This document shows positions 48,060 through 56,928 of a stretch of 64,000 nucleotides of DNA, in pieces. The stretch spans positions 1,178,001-1,242,000 of the forward strand of contig CAVRAR010000014.1 of the NCBI GenBank assembly GCA_963719005.1, in the 5' to 3' direction. This DNA comes from G963675935 sp963719005 (GTDB lineage Bacteria; Planctomycetota; Planctomycetia; Pirellulales; Thermoguttaceae). A model generated the notes under the pieces. It was not told where the DNA came from and did no database searches. It saw only the letters and a list, made by a program, of their open reading frames with translations. The translations under genes were made by a program, and so were the position numbers. Numbering within the stretch: position 1 is the stretch's first letter; every line of letters begins with the position of its first letter.

Positions 48060-49092
48060 GAGCGGTTTCATTTTAGGTGTAGCGGTATCCGCAGTGTTGA
48101 AAATAGTTTCGGCACTCGGATTCCGTGAATTGGTCGAGGATGCTGCCGCAGAGTTTCCATAGCTTATCGACGGTCCGTTCGGCTCCGTCACGGAGCAACT
48201 TTTTGAACTTGGAAAACGCCAACTCGATGGGGTTCAGGTCCGGCGAGTACGGGGGCAGGTAGCGCAGCTCGGCACCGGCCGCTTCGATGGCTTTGCGAAC
48301 TCCAGCCACCTTGTGGCTGGAGAGATTGTCCATCACCACGATGTCGCCAGGTTTCAAGGCCGGTGCCAGATGTTGCTCGACCCAGGCGCGGAACAGTTCG
48401 CCGTTGATGCCGCCTTCCACGGTAAGCGGAGCGATGAATCCCTCGGCCCGCAATGCGCCCAAAAAAGTCGTCGTCTGCCAACGTCCGCAAGGAGTTTTTT
48501 CCAGCAAACGCGTGCCGAGTTCCGAGCGGCCGTAGGTGCGGGTCATGTTGGATTTAGCCCACGTTTCATCGATGAAAACGACTTTGGCGGGATCGATCGA
48601 CTCCTGCGAAGCGCGCCATGCCGCGCGCTGCTCAACCACATCGGGGCGATCCTGTTCGCTGGCAATCAGCGTCTTTTTTTTCGCGACTGCTTGAGCGCTT
48701 GGCATGCGGCGCAAAGCGTTCCCAGGCAAACCTCTTCGCCGCGCTCCCGCTTCAAATCGGCTTGCAGTTCGCGCAGATAGATGTCGGGCCGAGCCGCGAT
48801 CTTGGCGACGAGCCAGTCTGCCCAAGCATGCCACGCGGGCTGACGCGGAGCCGCCTTCTTTGGCGCCACTTGGCCGGTCTCGCGACGTTGTTGCTGGATG
48901 CGCCGCACCCAAGATTCTGAAACTTTGAAACGCAGCGCGATCACGCGCCGCTCTTCGTTCGTATCGCACGCGGCGAGCACTTCGCCGCGAAACTCCGCAT
49001 CGTACGGTTTCATCAGGGTCACCTCCTTGAGTGAGATGAACCCAATTTACCGAGTTCGCCCAGAATGCGCTAGACCTACCGTGGAACTGCTC
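48060..49092 (-). mobile_element. IS630-family insertion sequence, about 1.03 kb
   Basis: The terminal inverted repeats start GAGCGGTTTCATTTTAGGT at the left and read GAGCAGTTCCACGGTAGGT when the right end is reverse-complemented, with about three quarters identity. The element is flanked by the dinucleotide TA on both sides (48058-48059 and 49093-49094), the target duplicated by IS630 transposition. It contains one transposase gene in two overlapping frames, transcribed leftwards. Confidence 0.88.
48073..49013 (-). CDS. IS630-family DDE transposase, expressed by -1 frameshift
   Basis: About 313 aa after a -1 shift. The start ATG 49013 has AAGGAGGT seven bases upstream. The first frame (MKPYDAEFRGEVLAACDTNE, an HTH domain ending KQSRKKRR) stops at 48666. 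The second frame contains the DDE domain: VVFIDETWAKSN (Asp), IVVMDNLSSHK (Asp) and YSPDLNPIELAFSKFK (Glu), ending GYRYT at 48073. The frames overlap at a run of eight A followed by G on the coding strand (rc of about 48673-48681), a classic slippery site. A slip of one base back on this run joins QSRKK to KTLIASEQD. This break is therefore likely programmed, unlike the other breaks in this window. Confidence 0.9.
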
Positions 49093-49263
49093 TAGAATAC
49101 AGGCACTCGCATCCCGGGGGCGGCGGCACAATCGCTTCTGATGAGTCGCTTCTGTCGGCCGCTGCTGCCACGTGCTATCGGCTGGAGGAACTTTTCCGCC
49201 AGGGTTGGCGTCCAATAAGCGTCAGGCTATCTTCCTGACACCCCCTATCGCAAGGAAACTCTC

Positions 49264-50499
49264 ATGTCTGGAAAACCTATCTCGCTCGTGGTGTCGGTTG
49301 TCACTGCCGCCGTCGTCTTCATCGGGTCTTGCGCCGCCGCATCCGACGCGGTCGAGCCGCCGCCGCCGACGGAGGCGGTCGTCCAAGGGAACAACGCCTT
49401 TGCACTGGCTCTCTATGCGAAACTTCAGGACGAGAACAAGGGCAACGTCTTCCTCTCGCCCTACAGCATCTCCACCGCCCTGGCGATGACCTACGCCGGC
49501 GCACGGGGCACGACCGCCGCCGAAATGGCGAAGACACTGCACTTCACCGTGCCCCAGGAAGAACTCCCGTCGGCATTCGCCGCCCTGGCGGCCAAACTGC
49601 ACGGCGACGTCAAGAAGGAAGGCTATCAGCTTCGCATCGCCAACCGACTTTGGGGGCAGACTGGCGACCACTTCCTGCCGACGTTTCTGCAAGTAACCCG
49701 CGATGATTTCGGCGCCGAATTGGCCCAAGTCGACTTTGCCGGAAATGCAGAGGCGGCTCGACGCACGATCAATACCTGGGTGGAAAAGGAGACCGAGCAG
49801 AAGATCAAGGATTTGATCGGCCGGGGAGTGCTCAACTCGGCCACGGCGCTGGTCTTGACCAACGCCATCTACTTCAAGGGCGACTGGCAGATGAAATTCG
49901 AGGCCCGAGCGACGCAGGACGCTCCGTTCCAGCTAACGTCTCAAGAGAGGGTGAATACGCCGATGATGCGGCAGACGGCGATGTTCGCTTATGGGGTCGT
50001 CGGCGACGTGCAAGTCCTCGAACTGCCCTACGTCGGCAGGAACGTCTCCATGTTCGTGCTGCTGCCGAACGGGGTGGACGGTCTTTCCAAACTGGAAAAG
50101 AGACTATCGGCTGAAGCCCCCAAAACATGGACGTCAGGGCTGAAGATGCAGATGGTTCAAGTCTTGTTGCCCAAGTTCAAGGTGACTTCGGGGTTTCAAC
50201 TGGAGAAGGTGTTGGGATCGATGGGGATGCCGCTGGCATTCACGCGCAACGCCGATTTCTCCGGCATGACCGGGAAGCGGGAATTGTTCATTTCGGCGGT
50301 CATTCACAAAGCGTTCGTCGATGTGCAGGAGTGGGGCACAGAGGCGGCAGCCGCCACGGCGGTCGTCATGACCAGAGCAGCGGCCCCCGGGCCGCATCCG
50401 GTGGTCTTCCGTGCCGATCATCCGTTCCTCTTCCTGATTCGCGACAACCGGACCGGCAGCATCCTGTTCCTGGGACGATTGACCAATCCAAAAGGATGA
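49264..50499 (+). CDS. exported serpin (serine protease inhibitor family)
   Basis: 411 aa, complete serpin fold. The N-terminal hydrophobic signal ends FIGSC, which may be a lipobox (Cys23) or a plain signal peptide. Serpin signatures: NVFLSPYSISTALAMTYAGA, VLTNAIYFKGDW, ELPYVGRNVSMFVLLP and the C-terminal HPFLFLIRDNRTGSILFLGR. The reactive-centre-loop hinge is GTEAAAATAVVM (358-369), with small residues at P14-P9 as in inhibitory serpins. Thr370-Arg371-Ala372 follow, so the scissile bond could be at Arg or Ala. Probably acts at the cell surface or periplasm against own or foreign proteases. It is adjacent to an IS630 copy. Confidence 0.93.
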   Translation: MSGKPISLVVSVVTAAVVFIGSCAAASDAVEPPPPTEAVVQGNNAFALALYAKLQDENKGNVFLSPYSISTALAMTYAGARGTTAAEMAKTLHFTVPQEELPSAFAALAAKLHGDVKKEGYQLRIANRLWGQTGDHFLPTFLQVTRDDFGAELAQVDFAGNAEAARRTINTWVEKETEQKIKDLIGRGVLNSATALVLTNAIYFKGDWQMKFEARATQDAPFQLTSQERVNTPMMRQTAMFAYGVVGDVQVLELPYVGRNVSMFVLLPNGVDGLSKLEKRLSAEAPKTWTSGLKMQMVQVLLPKFKVTSGFQLEKVLGSMGMPLAFTRNADFSGMTGKRELFISAVIHKAFVDVQEWGTEAAAATAVVMTRAAAPGPHPVVFRADHPFLFLIRDNRTGSILFLGRLTNPKG

Positions 50500-50515
50500 G
50501 CGAGAACGATGGGGC

Positions 50516-50674
50516 TCACACCGCCGTCGCCGTCGTCTCCACGACAGCGATATGGACGTCCGGGAATTGCCGCTCATACTGGGCGAGCAGTTCTTCGAGA
50601 ATCTCGCCGACGGGCTGCGGTTCGTCGCTCCGGCTGTCTCGTCTTTCAGCGATATCGGTGATTCGGTTTTGCAT
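50516..50674 (-). CDS. small conserved-looking hypothetical protein
   Basis: 52 aa from ATG 50674 (MQNRITDIAERRDSRSDEPQ, then PVGEILEELLAQYERQFPDV). A GGAGAGG ribosome binding site lies upstream and a TATAAT sequence just before it. The PVGEILEELLAQYE wording resembles short planctomycete proteins I have seen unannotated; I cannot name a function. Convergent with the serpin gene, 16 bp apart. Confidence 0.5.
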   Translation of the reverse strand: MQNRITDIAERRDSRSDEPQPVGEILEELLAQYERQFPDVHIAVVETTATAV

Positions 50675-51009
50675 GGCCTTGCCTCTCCGATTATATACGG
50701 GCGTCAACCGCTTCCGGTTTCTCGATGGAACGGGACGGTCACGTCGGCGTCTTGCGCAAGCTGGGTAATCTGCGACGCCTGACGAGTCTAATGGGCTCCA
50801 ACAAGGCTCCCCTCGCCCGCTTGCGGGAGAGGGGCAGGGGGTGAGGGCGCTTGAACCCCGGCAAAGGAGACAGGCCCATTTTCGCTGAAACGAGAATTGG
50901 GACAGTCCCCGCAAATTGGCCGCCAAGGCACGGCGATTTGCCTTTCTCTATGCCCTTGCGAATAATGAATCCGCAGGGGGGCGATGCTTCAAAGCTTGGG
51001 AGGTTGCCC

Positions 51010-51750
51010 ATGAGCTTTGAATTATCCCCAAGCGGTCGTGCGAAATCTCATCGAGTTTCCAACGGCAGCGGATTGTCGATCTTTGTGACACTGCTTTCTC
51101 CGTTGTTGGCCGTGCTATTGGCACAATACTTGAACACGTGGCAAACACGGCAGACGACGTTCAGGTTGCCGGTTCCGAACATAACCGCGAGCCTGCCCGC
51201 AGACCGGCAGCCAAAGCTCAGCCTGGAACGATCCACGGCCAAAGATTCGCCGAAGGATCCCGTCGGGGCATGGCAAGCGTTCGCTCTTCAACCTGAGAAG
51301 CAAGCCCGGGCGAAGAAGCTGATCGCCCGGGCCAGCGGGGCAAAGAGCGATCCGGCCAGCCGGTTCGTCATGTTGCGTCTGGCGAAGGACGTTGCCACCC
51401 AGGCAAACGATGGGCAAACCGCATTTCAGGCGATCGATGCAATGGCCGAGACATTCCATGCCGATGCCGACACGATGAAGATGTCGGTGCTGGCGAAGTT
51501 GGCATCCGTCGCCCAAAAGCCGGCGCAGCACGAATCCATTGCCGAGCAAGCCTTGAAACTCGGGGATCAAGCTATCGGGGAAGACCGTCTGATGGTTGCC
51601 ACTCAACTCAGCAAGCTGGCCCTTGCCGAAGCGAAGCGAGGGCTCGATGGCGAGCTTCTTGCCAAAGCCCAAGGGCGGATTGCCGAGGTGGCCGACCAGG
51701 TCCGGGCAAGGGAACATCCTACAAGGCTCTCAGGAGACCGGCGAGAGTAG
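51010..51750 (+). CDS. single-TM protein with planctomycete helical repeat domain
   Basis: 246 aa from ATG 51010, chosen because GGGAGG lies just upstream and the longer frame crosses repeat-like DNA. One transmembrane segment is near residues 23-42 (LSIFVTLLSPLLAVLLAQYL). The soluble part is helical (DPVGAWQAFALQPEKQARAK, FVMLRLAKDVATQANDGQTA, AIDAMAETFHADADTMKMSV) and matches a recurring region of larger planctomycete proteins where it precedes carbohydrate-binding or LamG-like domains. Here it stands alone, so it may be a truncated paralogue. It overlaps the end of the convergent LysE gene by 32 bp. Confidence 0.65.
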   Translation: MSFELSPSGRAKSHRVSNGSGLSIFVTLLSPLLAVLLAQYLNTWQTRQTTFRLPVPNITASLPADRQPKLSLERSTAKDSPKDPVGAWQAFALQPEKQARAKKLIARASGAKSDPASRFVMLRLAKDVATQANDGQTAFQAIDAMAETFHADADTMKMSVLAKLASVAQKPAQHESIAEQALKLGDQAIGEDRLMVATQLSKLALAEAKRGLDGELLAKAQGRIAEVADQVRAREHPTRLSGDRRE

Positions 51751-52354
51751 GCCGGCCCGCTTCATACAGAAACTTCAGCCCGAAGCCGAGCAGGACGACG
51801 GCGCAAATCACGGAGATGATCTTCTGGCTGCGAACGCCAAACGCCTGTGAGCCGTGGAACCCGCCCAGGGAGAGGATTTCCAACCATACGAGATCGCAGA
51901 GCCAGTGAACGACGCCGAATGTCAGCAACATAGCGGCGCCATATTCGGTGGCTTGAGTGGCCAGCGCCAATCCCACGGTCGCCCACCAAAACAGGAAGTA
52001 CGGATTGGCCCCCGTCAGTACGATGCCCGTCATGAACGGCCGCCGTTGGACCGCCGCTTCGGCATCGGTCTCGCATTTTCGCAGGCTGAGGAGAAGTTGC
52101 ACCCCCATGAGCACGAGGACTACTCCGCCGGCCAAGCCGATGCCGGATTTGACCGCCTGGGACTTGAAGAACGTGCCGACGCCCGCGGCCAGCAGCAGGA
52201 TCAGCGGCATCTCGACCACGGCGTGCCCCAGCGCGATCAATGCGCCGGCGTGACGCGACCGCGCCCCTGCCGCCAACGTCGCCGCGGTAATCGGCCCGGG
52301 AGCCATCACGCCGGAAAGGGAGATTGCAACGGCGGAAAGGAGGAAATCGAACAT
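51719..52354 (-). CDS. LysE/RhtB-family amino-acid exporter
   Basis: 211 aa inner-membrane protein with about six hydrophobic segments. The N-terminus MFDFLLSAVAISLSGVMAPG ends in the family signature PGP, followed by ITAATLAAGARSRHAGALIA, and TGANPYFLFWWATVG is the second conserved stretch. These transporters export basic or neutral amino acids by proton exchange; the substrate is not predictable. Its promoter region abuts the family A palindrome at 52396. Confidence 0.88.
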   Translation of the reverse strand: MFDFLLSAVAISLSGVMAPGPITAATLAAGARSRHAGALIALGHAVVEMPLILLLAAGVGTFFKSQAVKSGIGLAGGVVLVLMGVQLLLSLRKCETDAEAAVQRRPFMTGIVLTGANPYFLFWWATVGLALATQATEYGAAMLLTFGVVHWLCDLVWLEILSLGGFHGSQAFGVRSQKIISVICAVVLLGFGLKFLYEAGRPTLAGLLRAL

Positions 52355-52395
52355 GCTAGGCTAATCATAGTCTTTCGTGCCGCCAAATCCACCGC

Positions 52396-52473
52396 GGAAA
52401 AAGGGGACAGGTCCAATTTGCCGGAACGGCCCGGAGGGTGCTTCGCACAAATTGGACCTGTCCCCTTTTTCCC
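52396..52473. repeat. REP-like palindrome, family A, copy 3
   Basis: Nearly identical to the copy at 151-229 and in the same orientation, including the central GCCGGAACGGCCCGG half. It lies between two divergent genes. Confidence 0.85.
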
Positions 52474-52601
52474 ACCCGGCTCGCCGGCGGACCCCACCCG
52501 AGCCCGATCGGGCAAAACTGGTGTTCCGGCGTTGTCCCCCTTCCCGGTATGCTATCGACTTCGGCGATCGAAGCAACTTCTCCAACAATAGGAAGATCGT
52601 T

Positions 52602-52841
52602 ATGCGTTTACTGATCAAACTGCTGGTAGTGTTGGTGATCTGTCTGGTCGGGATCGGGCTGTGGCAGGGGTGGTTCGGCATTTCGAGGAGCCCCAACCCC
52701 GACGCGAACGGCAACAAGGTCAACGTCAACGTCTCGGTGGATAAGGAAAAGATAAAATCGGACGTCAAGAAGGCGAAAGAAGCGGTCAAGGAGGAAGTCC
52801 GCAATCTTGAAGGCAAGACGAAGGCCAAAGAGGCGAAGTGA
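52602..52841 (+). CDS. small membrane-anchored Lys-rich protein
   Basis: 79 aa from ATG 52602 with AGGAAG upstream. One transmembrane helix (LLIKLLVVLVICLVGIGLW) is followed by NGNKVNVNVSVDKEKIKSDV and a charged helical tail rich in Lys and Glu. The type is common in planctomycetes and has no known function. Confidence 0.65.
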   Translation: MRLLIKLLVVLVICLVGIGLWQGWFGISRSPNPDANGNKVNVNVSVDKEKIKSDVKKAKEAVKEEVRNLEGKTKAKEAK

Positions 52842-52968
52842 ACCGCGATTATCCGCGCGGCGGGCGGCATAAAATCTTGCCCACCGCCCGCCTCTTGCCT
52901 CCTCCAGCACGCCGTGCTATGGTTCTTGGGGCTTTTCCTCACACCATTTTCAATAAGGGTCAACACCG

Positions 52969-53217
52969 ATGGCAAAGAAATCACCGACAGCCAAAAAGCC
53001 GACGCCGGACAGTTCCAAGTGTTTGATTGCCGCAATCGCCACCGTGAAGCAGCTTCAGGATTTCGTCCAAGAACATGGCACCGTGGAGAAGGCCCTCGCC
53101 GCGGCAACCCGGGTACACGGTCTGATCGAAATGACGGGCGGATTCGAGCGGCTGAAGCAAGCCCTGGAAATCGTCGGGCAAGCATCCGCCGCGCCGCAAG
53201 GGCAGGCGACGGTGTAG
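52969..53217 (+). CDS. small hypothetical protein
   Basis: 82 aa (MAKKSPTAKKPTPDSSKCLI; IATVKQLQDFVQEHGTVEKA). Basic N-terminus, then a predicted helical region and an Ala/Gln-rich end. I recognise no family. Its stop codon lies inside the left arm of the hairpin repeat at 53213-53268. Confidence 0.6.
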   Translation: MAKKSPTAKKPTPDSSKCLIAAIATVKQLQDFVQEHGTVEKALAAATRVHGLIEMTGGFERLKQALEIVGQASAAPQGQATV

Positions 53218-53268
53218 CACGGGCATCTTGCCCGCGTTTTTCGGCCACGGGCAGGATGTCCGTGCTAC
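53213..53268. repeat. palindromic repeat, family F, terminator-like
   Basis: Arms GTAGCACGGGCATCTTGCCC and GGGCAGGATGTCCGTGCTAC around a GTTTTTC centre. It overlaps the preceding stop codon and may end that transcript. Confidence 0.75.
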
Positions 53269-53382
53269 GTAAATTGGAAAACTGATTGGCTCTGGCTACA
53301 ACGTCAGCCATCCGTCGGGTGGTATATGACCACCCGTGTTGGGCTATCTGGGCACGACGATTCTCGTTATTGTTCGGCCCTT

Positions 53383-54726
53383 ATGAAACGCCGGATTTCT
53401 CATTGGCTCTTGGTTGTCGTGCTGTTGCATGGTTCTGCGGCCTTGGCCCAATACGGTTCGGGCCCGCAAATCATGCCGAACGCAGCGGGACCGTCGCAGC
53501 CCGGGACGCCCCCGCCGCCGATGCCGTCGCCGCCAGGGCAACCGGTCTATGCGCCTCCTGCGCCGTCAAGCCAACCACCAGGATCCGTCTCTGCGCCGCC
53601 GGGTCAATCGACGACGTGGCCGCCGCCCGGTCAGCCGGCGATGCAGCCGACGACGCCCTATGTGCCGTCCGATCAGTCGGTGTATCCGGGCGCGGTGCCG
53701 TATGTGCCGTCCGATCAGGCGGGTTATCCGCCGCCGGGGCCCTACACTCTGGCTCCCGCTCAGCCCGCATATCCGCCGCCGGCGCTTTGGTTGGGGGCGC
53801 CCAGCCCTGGTCTGGGGCTGATACCGGGCGCCGCCAATCCGCACTGGGACGTCAGCGTCGACGCGTTGTGGCTGACGCGAGATACGGGAAAAGGAGTCCT
53901 CTTGGGCTACTCAGAGTATACGGGCTACTCGCCGCCTCCGCCGACACTGCGGCCCGACAGTTTATGGACCGACGACGTCCTATTCCCTCTGACGCCCGGC
54001 GTTCGGTTTCAACTGATCGGGCGAATTACCGATCGGATGGCCGTCGAGACGACCGCCTGGGGCTTCCAAGACTGGTCGGTTGGCCGCGCGATTTACGGCG
54101 ACCCGACGGGCGAAAGCGTCTTAGCACATTCCGACTGGCTGCCGCAAATGCCCGATATCGACGACTCGCTGGGTTACACCTACAGCAGCCAGATCGCCAA
54201 TGTGGAATTCAATCAGCGTTTCAAATTCCTTTCGTGGGATCCGTACCGCGGGTTTTCTTGGCTGTGGGGCGTTCGCTATCTGCACCTTTCCGACGACCTG
54301 ACTTTGACAGGCTCCGACCTGTATACGGGCGGCCGGGAAACCCTCGACTGGCTAACGAAGAACAATCTGATCGGGGCGCAATTGGGACTGCAATGGGCGT
54401 GGGGTTGGGACCGTTTTCAACTCAGCACCGAGGCGAAAATCGGTCTGTTCGCCAACGTCTACTCGCAGCACGGCACCGATTCCGCCAGCGGGGTGGCCGG
54501 CTTCCAATCCTCCGATGTCTCTCATAACGGGACCGATCTGGCCGCACTCTTCGAGATTTCCGTCCTGCTGCGTTATCGCATCACCTCGTGCATGTGGCTG
54601 CGGGCGGGCTACCAGTATTACGGCGTGACCGGCGTGGCGCTCGGCCCTCGACAACTTGCCGACTACGATGCCAATGGCACTGTGGGATTGGATGGGTTGT
54701 CGCTGGGCGTGGAACTGACCTGGTAA
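53383..54726 (+). CDS. BBP7-family outer-membrane beta-barrel protein with Pro-rich N-terminus
   Basis: 447 aa from ATG 53383 (MKRRISHWLLVVVLLHGSAA, signal peptide ending ALAQ). Residues about 25-150 are a low-complexity Pro-rich region (PPPPMPSPPGQPVYAPPAPS and similar). The C-terminal roughly 290 residues are barrel-like and carry BBP7 features: HWDVSVDALWLTRDTGKGVL, NVEFNQRFKFLSWDPYRGFS, LWGVRYLHLSDDL and the terminal GLDGLSLGVELTW ending in an aromatic residue. BBP7 proteins are expanded in planctomycetes and presumed outer-membrane porins or structural barrels. The Pro-rich arm may span the periplasm. Confidence 0.87.
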   Translation: MKRRISHWLLVVVLLHGSAALAQYGSGPQIMPNAAGPSQPGTPPPPMPSPPGQPVYAPPAPSSQPPGSVSAPPGQSTTWPPPGQPAMQPTTPYVPSDQSVYPGAVPYVPSDQAGYPPPGPYTLAPAQPAYPPPALWLGAPSPGLGLIPGAANPHWDVSVDALWLTRDTGKGVLLGYSEYTGYSPPPPTLRPDSLWTDDVLFPLTPGVRFQLIGRITDRMAVETTAWGFQDWSVGRAIYGDPTGESVLAHSDWLPQMPDIDDSLGYTYSSQIANVEFNQRFKFLSWDPYRGFSWLWGVRYLHLSDDLTLTGSDLYTGGRETLDWLTKNNLIGAQLGLQWAWGWDRFQLSTEAKIGLFANVYSQHGTDSASGVAGFQSSDVSHNGTDLAALFEISVLLRYRITSCMWLRAGYQYYGVTGVALGPRQLADYDANGTVGLDGLSLGVELTW

Positions 54727-54929
54727 AGCTGCCCCGTCCGCCGTCTTCGATGATGCCCCGCCGCGGCCGCAGACCCGCTCGAAAGAGCAGCCGGACGGCC
54801 ATCGCACCCGCCGTTTCCCGCGATTTGACAATTCGTCCTCACGACCTAGACTGCTCTTAGCAGCGCAGTTCCACCACTGCGAGGGGCATTCATTGGGGGT
54901 AACAAGGCCGCCAAGGACCCAGGTGCCAA

Positions 54930-55391
54930 ATGAGGCCACAACAAAACGTCTATTCCATCGGCAACGTAGACAGCGCGGGCATTTACACCATCCCCACCGA
55001 TGATGAGCCGGATCAAGAGATTCCGGCAGACTATGACCCGGCTGGCGGCGCAGCAGCCGTCCAAAAATCAGCGATGGCGCGGCACCGAGAGGATCGCAAG
55101 TCAGTCCGCAATCAGGTGCCGCAAGCCCGCCAATCTTGCGAGCTGAAAGTCGGGGCCGATGTGGCGCCGGCACTGCTGGTAGACGAGTCGAGCGGCGGAT
55201 TTGCCATCCTGATCGATCGCCTTGAGGGGCTGAAGTCCGGAAAGAGGGCCAAGCTCCATACAGACACGGGGTGGTTCGAGGTTCGCATCGTCTACGTCAG
55301 GAAGGCCGCGCCGCCTCCTGGCTCCGCTTCGAAGTCTGACACCTGGTTTCGGGCGGGGCTGAGAAAGAAAAGAAGTTTCTTTCTGTTCTGA
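54930..55391 (+). CDS. PilZ-like domain protein
   Basis: 153 aa from ATG 54930. The first 65 residues look disordered and acidic. Residues about 70-128 (CELKVGADVAPALLVDESSG, GFAILIDRLEGLKSGKRAKL, WFEVRIVYVRKA) have the beta-barrel pattern of PilZ domains. The canonical RxxxR c-di-GMP motif is not obvious, so ligand binding is uncertain. The C-terminus is basic (LRKKRSFFLF). Confidence 0.5.
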   Translation: MRPQQNVYSIGNVDSAGIYTIPTDDEPDQEIPADYDPAGGAAAVQKSAMARHREDRKSVRNQVPQARQSCELKVGADVAPALLVDESSGGFAILIDRLEGLKSGKRAKLHTDTGWFEVRIVYVRKAAPPPGSASKSDTWFRAGLRKKRSFFLF

Positions 55392-55464
55392 GCCGTCGCG
55401 TCATCAAGGAACGGATCGTTCCCAACGTGCAAGGAATTGCGCGGAACCCGTCCGACAGCTTGCC

Positions 55465-56559
55465 CTACCTCGCATTTCTCGCCGCGGCGCGGCAGCGACG
55501 GAGCATTTCCACCTGCTCGCTGCAAAACGGCACCGGCGACCCAGGCGGCGGCGGATCGGGCGCCAGACGCCGGCCGATGGTTGCCAGCAGAACGTCGATC
55601 CCCTCCCCGCGGAGCGCACTGGTTGAGAGCCCTGCCGGCCGAGGGCCCGGCGGGGCCGGCAGATCGCATTTGTTGTGAACCAGCACGGCGGCGGGCCACT
55701 GTTGGGCCAACGCCTGATCCTCCGCCGACCACGGCACGCTCCGGTCAGTCACCAGAACCACCAGATCGGCCTGGGCGAGGCGCTGGCGGGCGCGCTCGAT
55801 GCCGGCGCGCTCGGCGGCGGCGTTGGCCGCTCGCAATCCGGCCGTGTCGCACAACTCCACCGGCCACCCCTCGACGGCTGTCGTGACTGCGACCGCATCT
55901 CGCGTGGTGCCTGGCGTGGGATGAACGATCGCGCGCCCATAGCCCGCCAATGCATTCAGCAAGCTGCTCTTTCCGACGTTGGTCCGGCCGGCCAGCACGA
56001 CGCTCCACGGCCGAGTCAAATGCCGGCCGAGTGTCTCGCGAGCCAGCAGCGCGTCGATCCGCCGTCGCGCCGAGGGCGCGTCGCCGCGAGCGACGTCCTG
56101 CCGGATTTCGTCCATGGCACGACGCAGTGCGCCGTGGTACTGGTCCAAGAGAATGGCGGCGGTCCGCTCGGTCCGGGCTTCCGCCAACGCCACGAGCGCG
56201 GCAGTCGCGATTGGATCGTCCGACCCCGTTTGCATCCAGTCGCGCCAGGCAACGCGCCGGCACCCTGCCGAGGCGAGCGATTCCTCGATCCTCGCCACCG
56301 CAGCCCTTCCGCCGTGGCAATGAAGTTCCACGGCCGTGTCGCCGCAGCGGCGCACAACCACCTCCTCGCCGTCGTTGCCGCCGAAACGTCCCACAACGAT
56401 CTGGTCGACGCCGTGGGCAGCCAGGGGTCGGCCGCTACGGGCTCGAAAGCGGGACTCCACCGCTGCCACGGCGCCCGGTCCTTCAATGCGAAGCGTAGCC
56501 ACCGCGCCGCGGCCGGGCGGGGTGAGCAGAACGACGCAAAGCGGCGGAGGATTCAGCAT
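55465..56559 (-). CDS. MnmE/TrmE-like GTPase, short form
   Basis: 364 aa versus about 450 for canonical MnmE. It has an N-terminal folate-domain-like part with VELHCHGG, then a G domain with G1 GRTNVGKSS (191-199), G2 GTTRD (217-221), G3 DTAG (238-241) and G4 NKCD (296-299). It ends LRRCRAAARNAR and lacks the C-terminal CxGK motif needed for tRNA U34 modification. It is probably a paralogue of MnmE with a changed role, or a gene shortened at its 3' end. I leave the gene symbol empty for that reason. Confidence 0.82.
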   Translation of the reverse strand: MLNPPPLCVVLLTPPGRGAVATLRIEGPGAVAAVESRFRARSGRPLAAHGVDQIVVGRFGGNDGEEVVVRRCGDTAVELHCHGGRAAVARIEESLASAGCRRVAWRDWMQTGSDDPIATAALVALAEARTERTAAILLDQYHGALRRAMDEIRQDVARGDAPSARRRIDALLARETLGRHLTRPWSVVLAGRTNVGKSSLLNALAGYGRAIVHPTPGTTRDAVAVTTAVEGWPVELCDTAGLRAANAAAERAGIERARQRLAQADLVVLVTDRSVPWSAEDQALAQQWPAAVLVHNKCDLPAPPGPRPAGLSTSALRGEGIDVLLATIGRRLAPDPPPPGSPVPFCSEQVEMLRRCRAAARNAR

Positions 56560-56928
56560 GTTTCACGTTCAGAGGCGAACGGGCTACGACTATCAAACCG
56601 CGCCGTGAGAATCCACCAGGTCCACGTCCGGCAGATTCTGGAATACTCCATCGAAGGTCGAGTTTTCCTTCAGCGCCCGCGCTACCACAGCCAGAGTTGC
56701 TCGCTCGCGCTAACCGGGATGATTCATCGCCGCGGGTACCCATATAGTGTGCCATAGCAACCCGAAGCGCAAGCGAGGCAGCTCTTTGTGCCGCCCTCCT
56801 TGCGCTTCGGGTTAGTATGGGGGCACGAACAATCCCGACTAATGAGCAGTCTAGTACCGCAGGGCACGGCGGTCAACGCGGCCGTCAGCGGCGAAAGAAC
56901 CGAAGCGCCATCGGCGAGCAGGCGGCTG
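56560..56928. other. intergenic region with one palindrome
   Basis: No gene is evident apart from the palindromic repeat at 56759-56813. Confidence 0.45.
56759..56813. repeat. palindromic repeat, family E
   Basis: Arms AACCCGAAGCGCAAGCGAGG and CCTCCTTGCGCTTCGGGTT, separated by about 15 nt. Confidence 0.8.

Noticed and set aside
53286..54527. Alternative frame of 413 codons overlapping the BBP7 gene
   Set aside because: The BBP7 frame has a signal peptide, a Pro-rich arm and a barrel end; the alternative is Arg/Ala-rich and motif-free.
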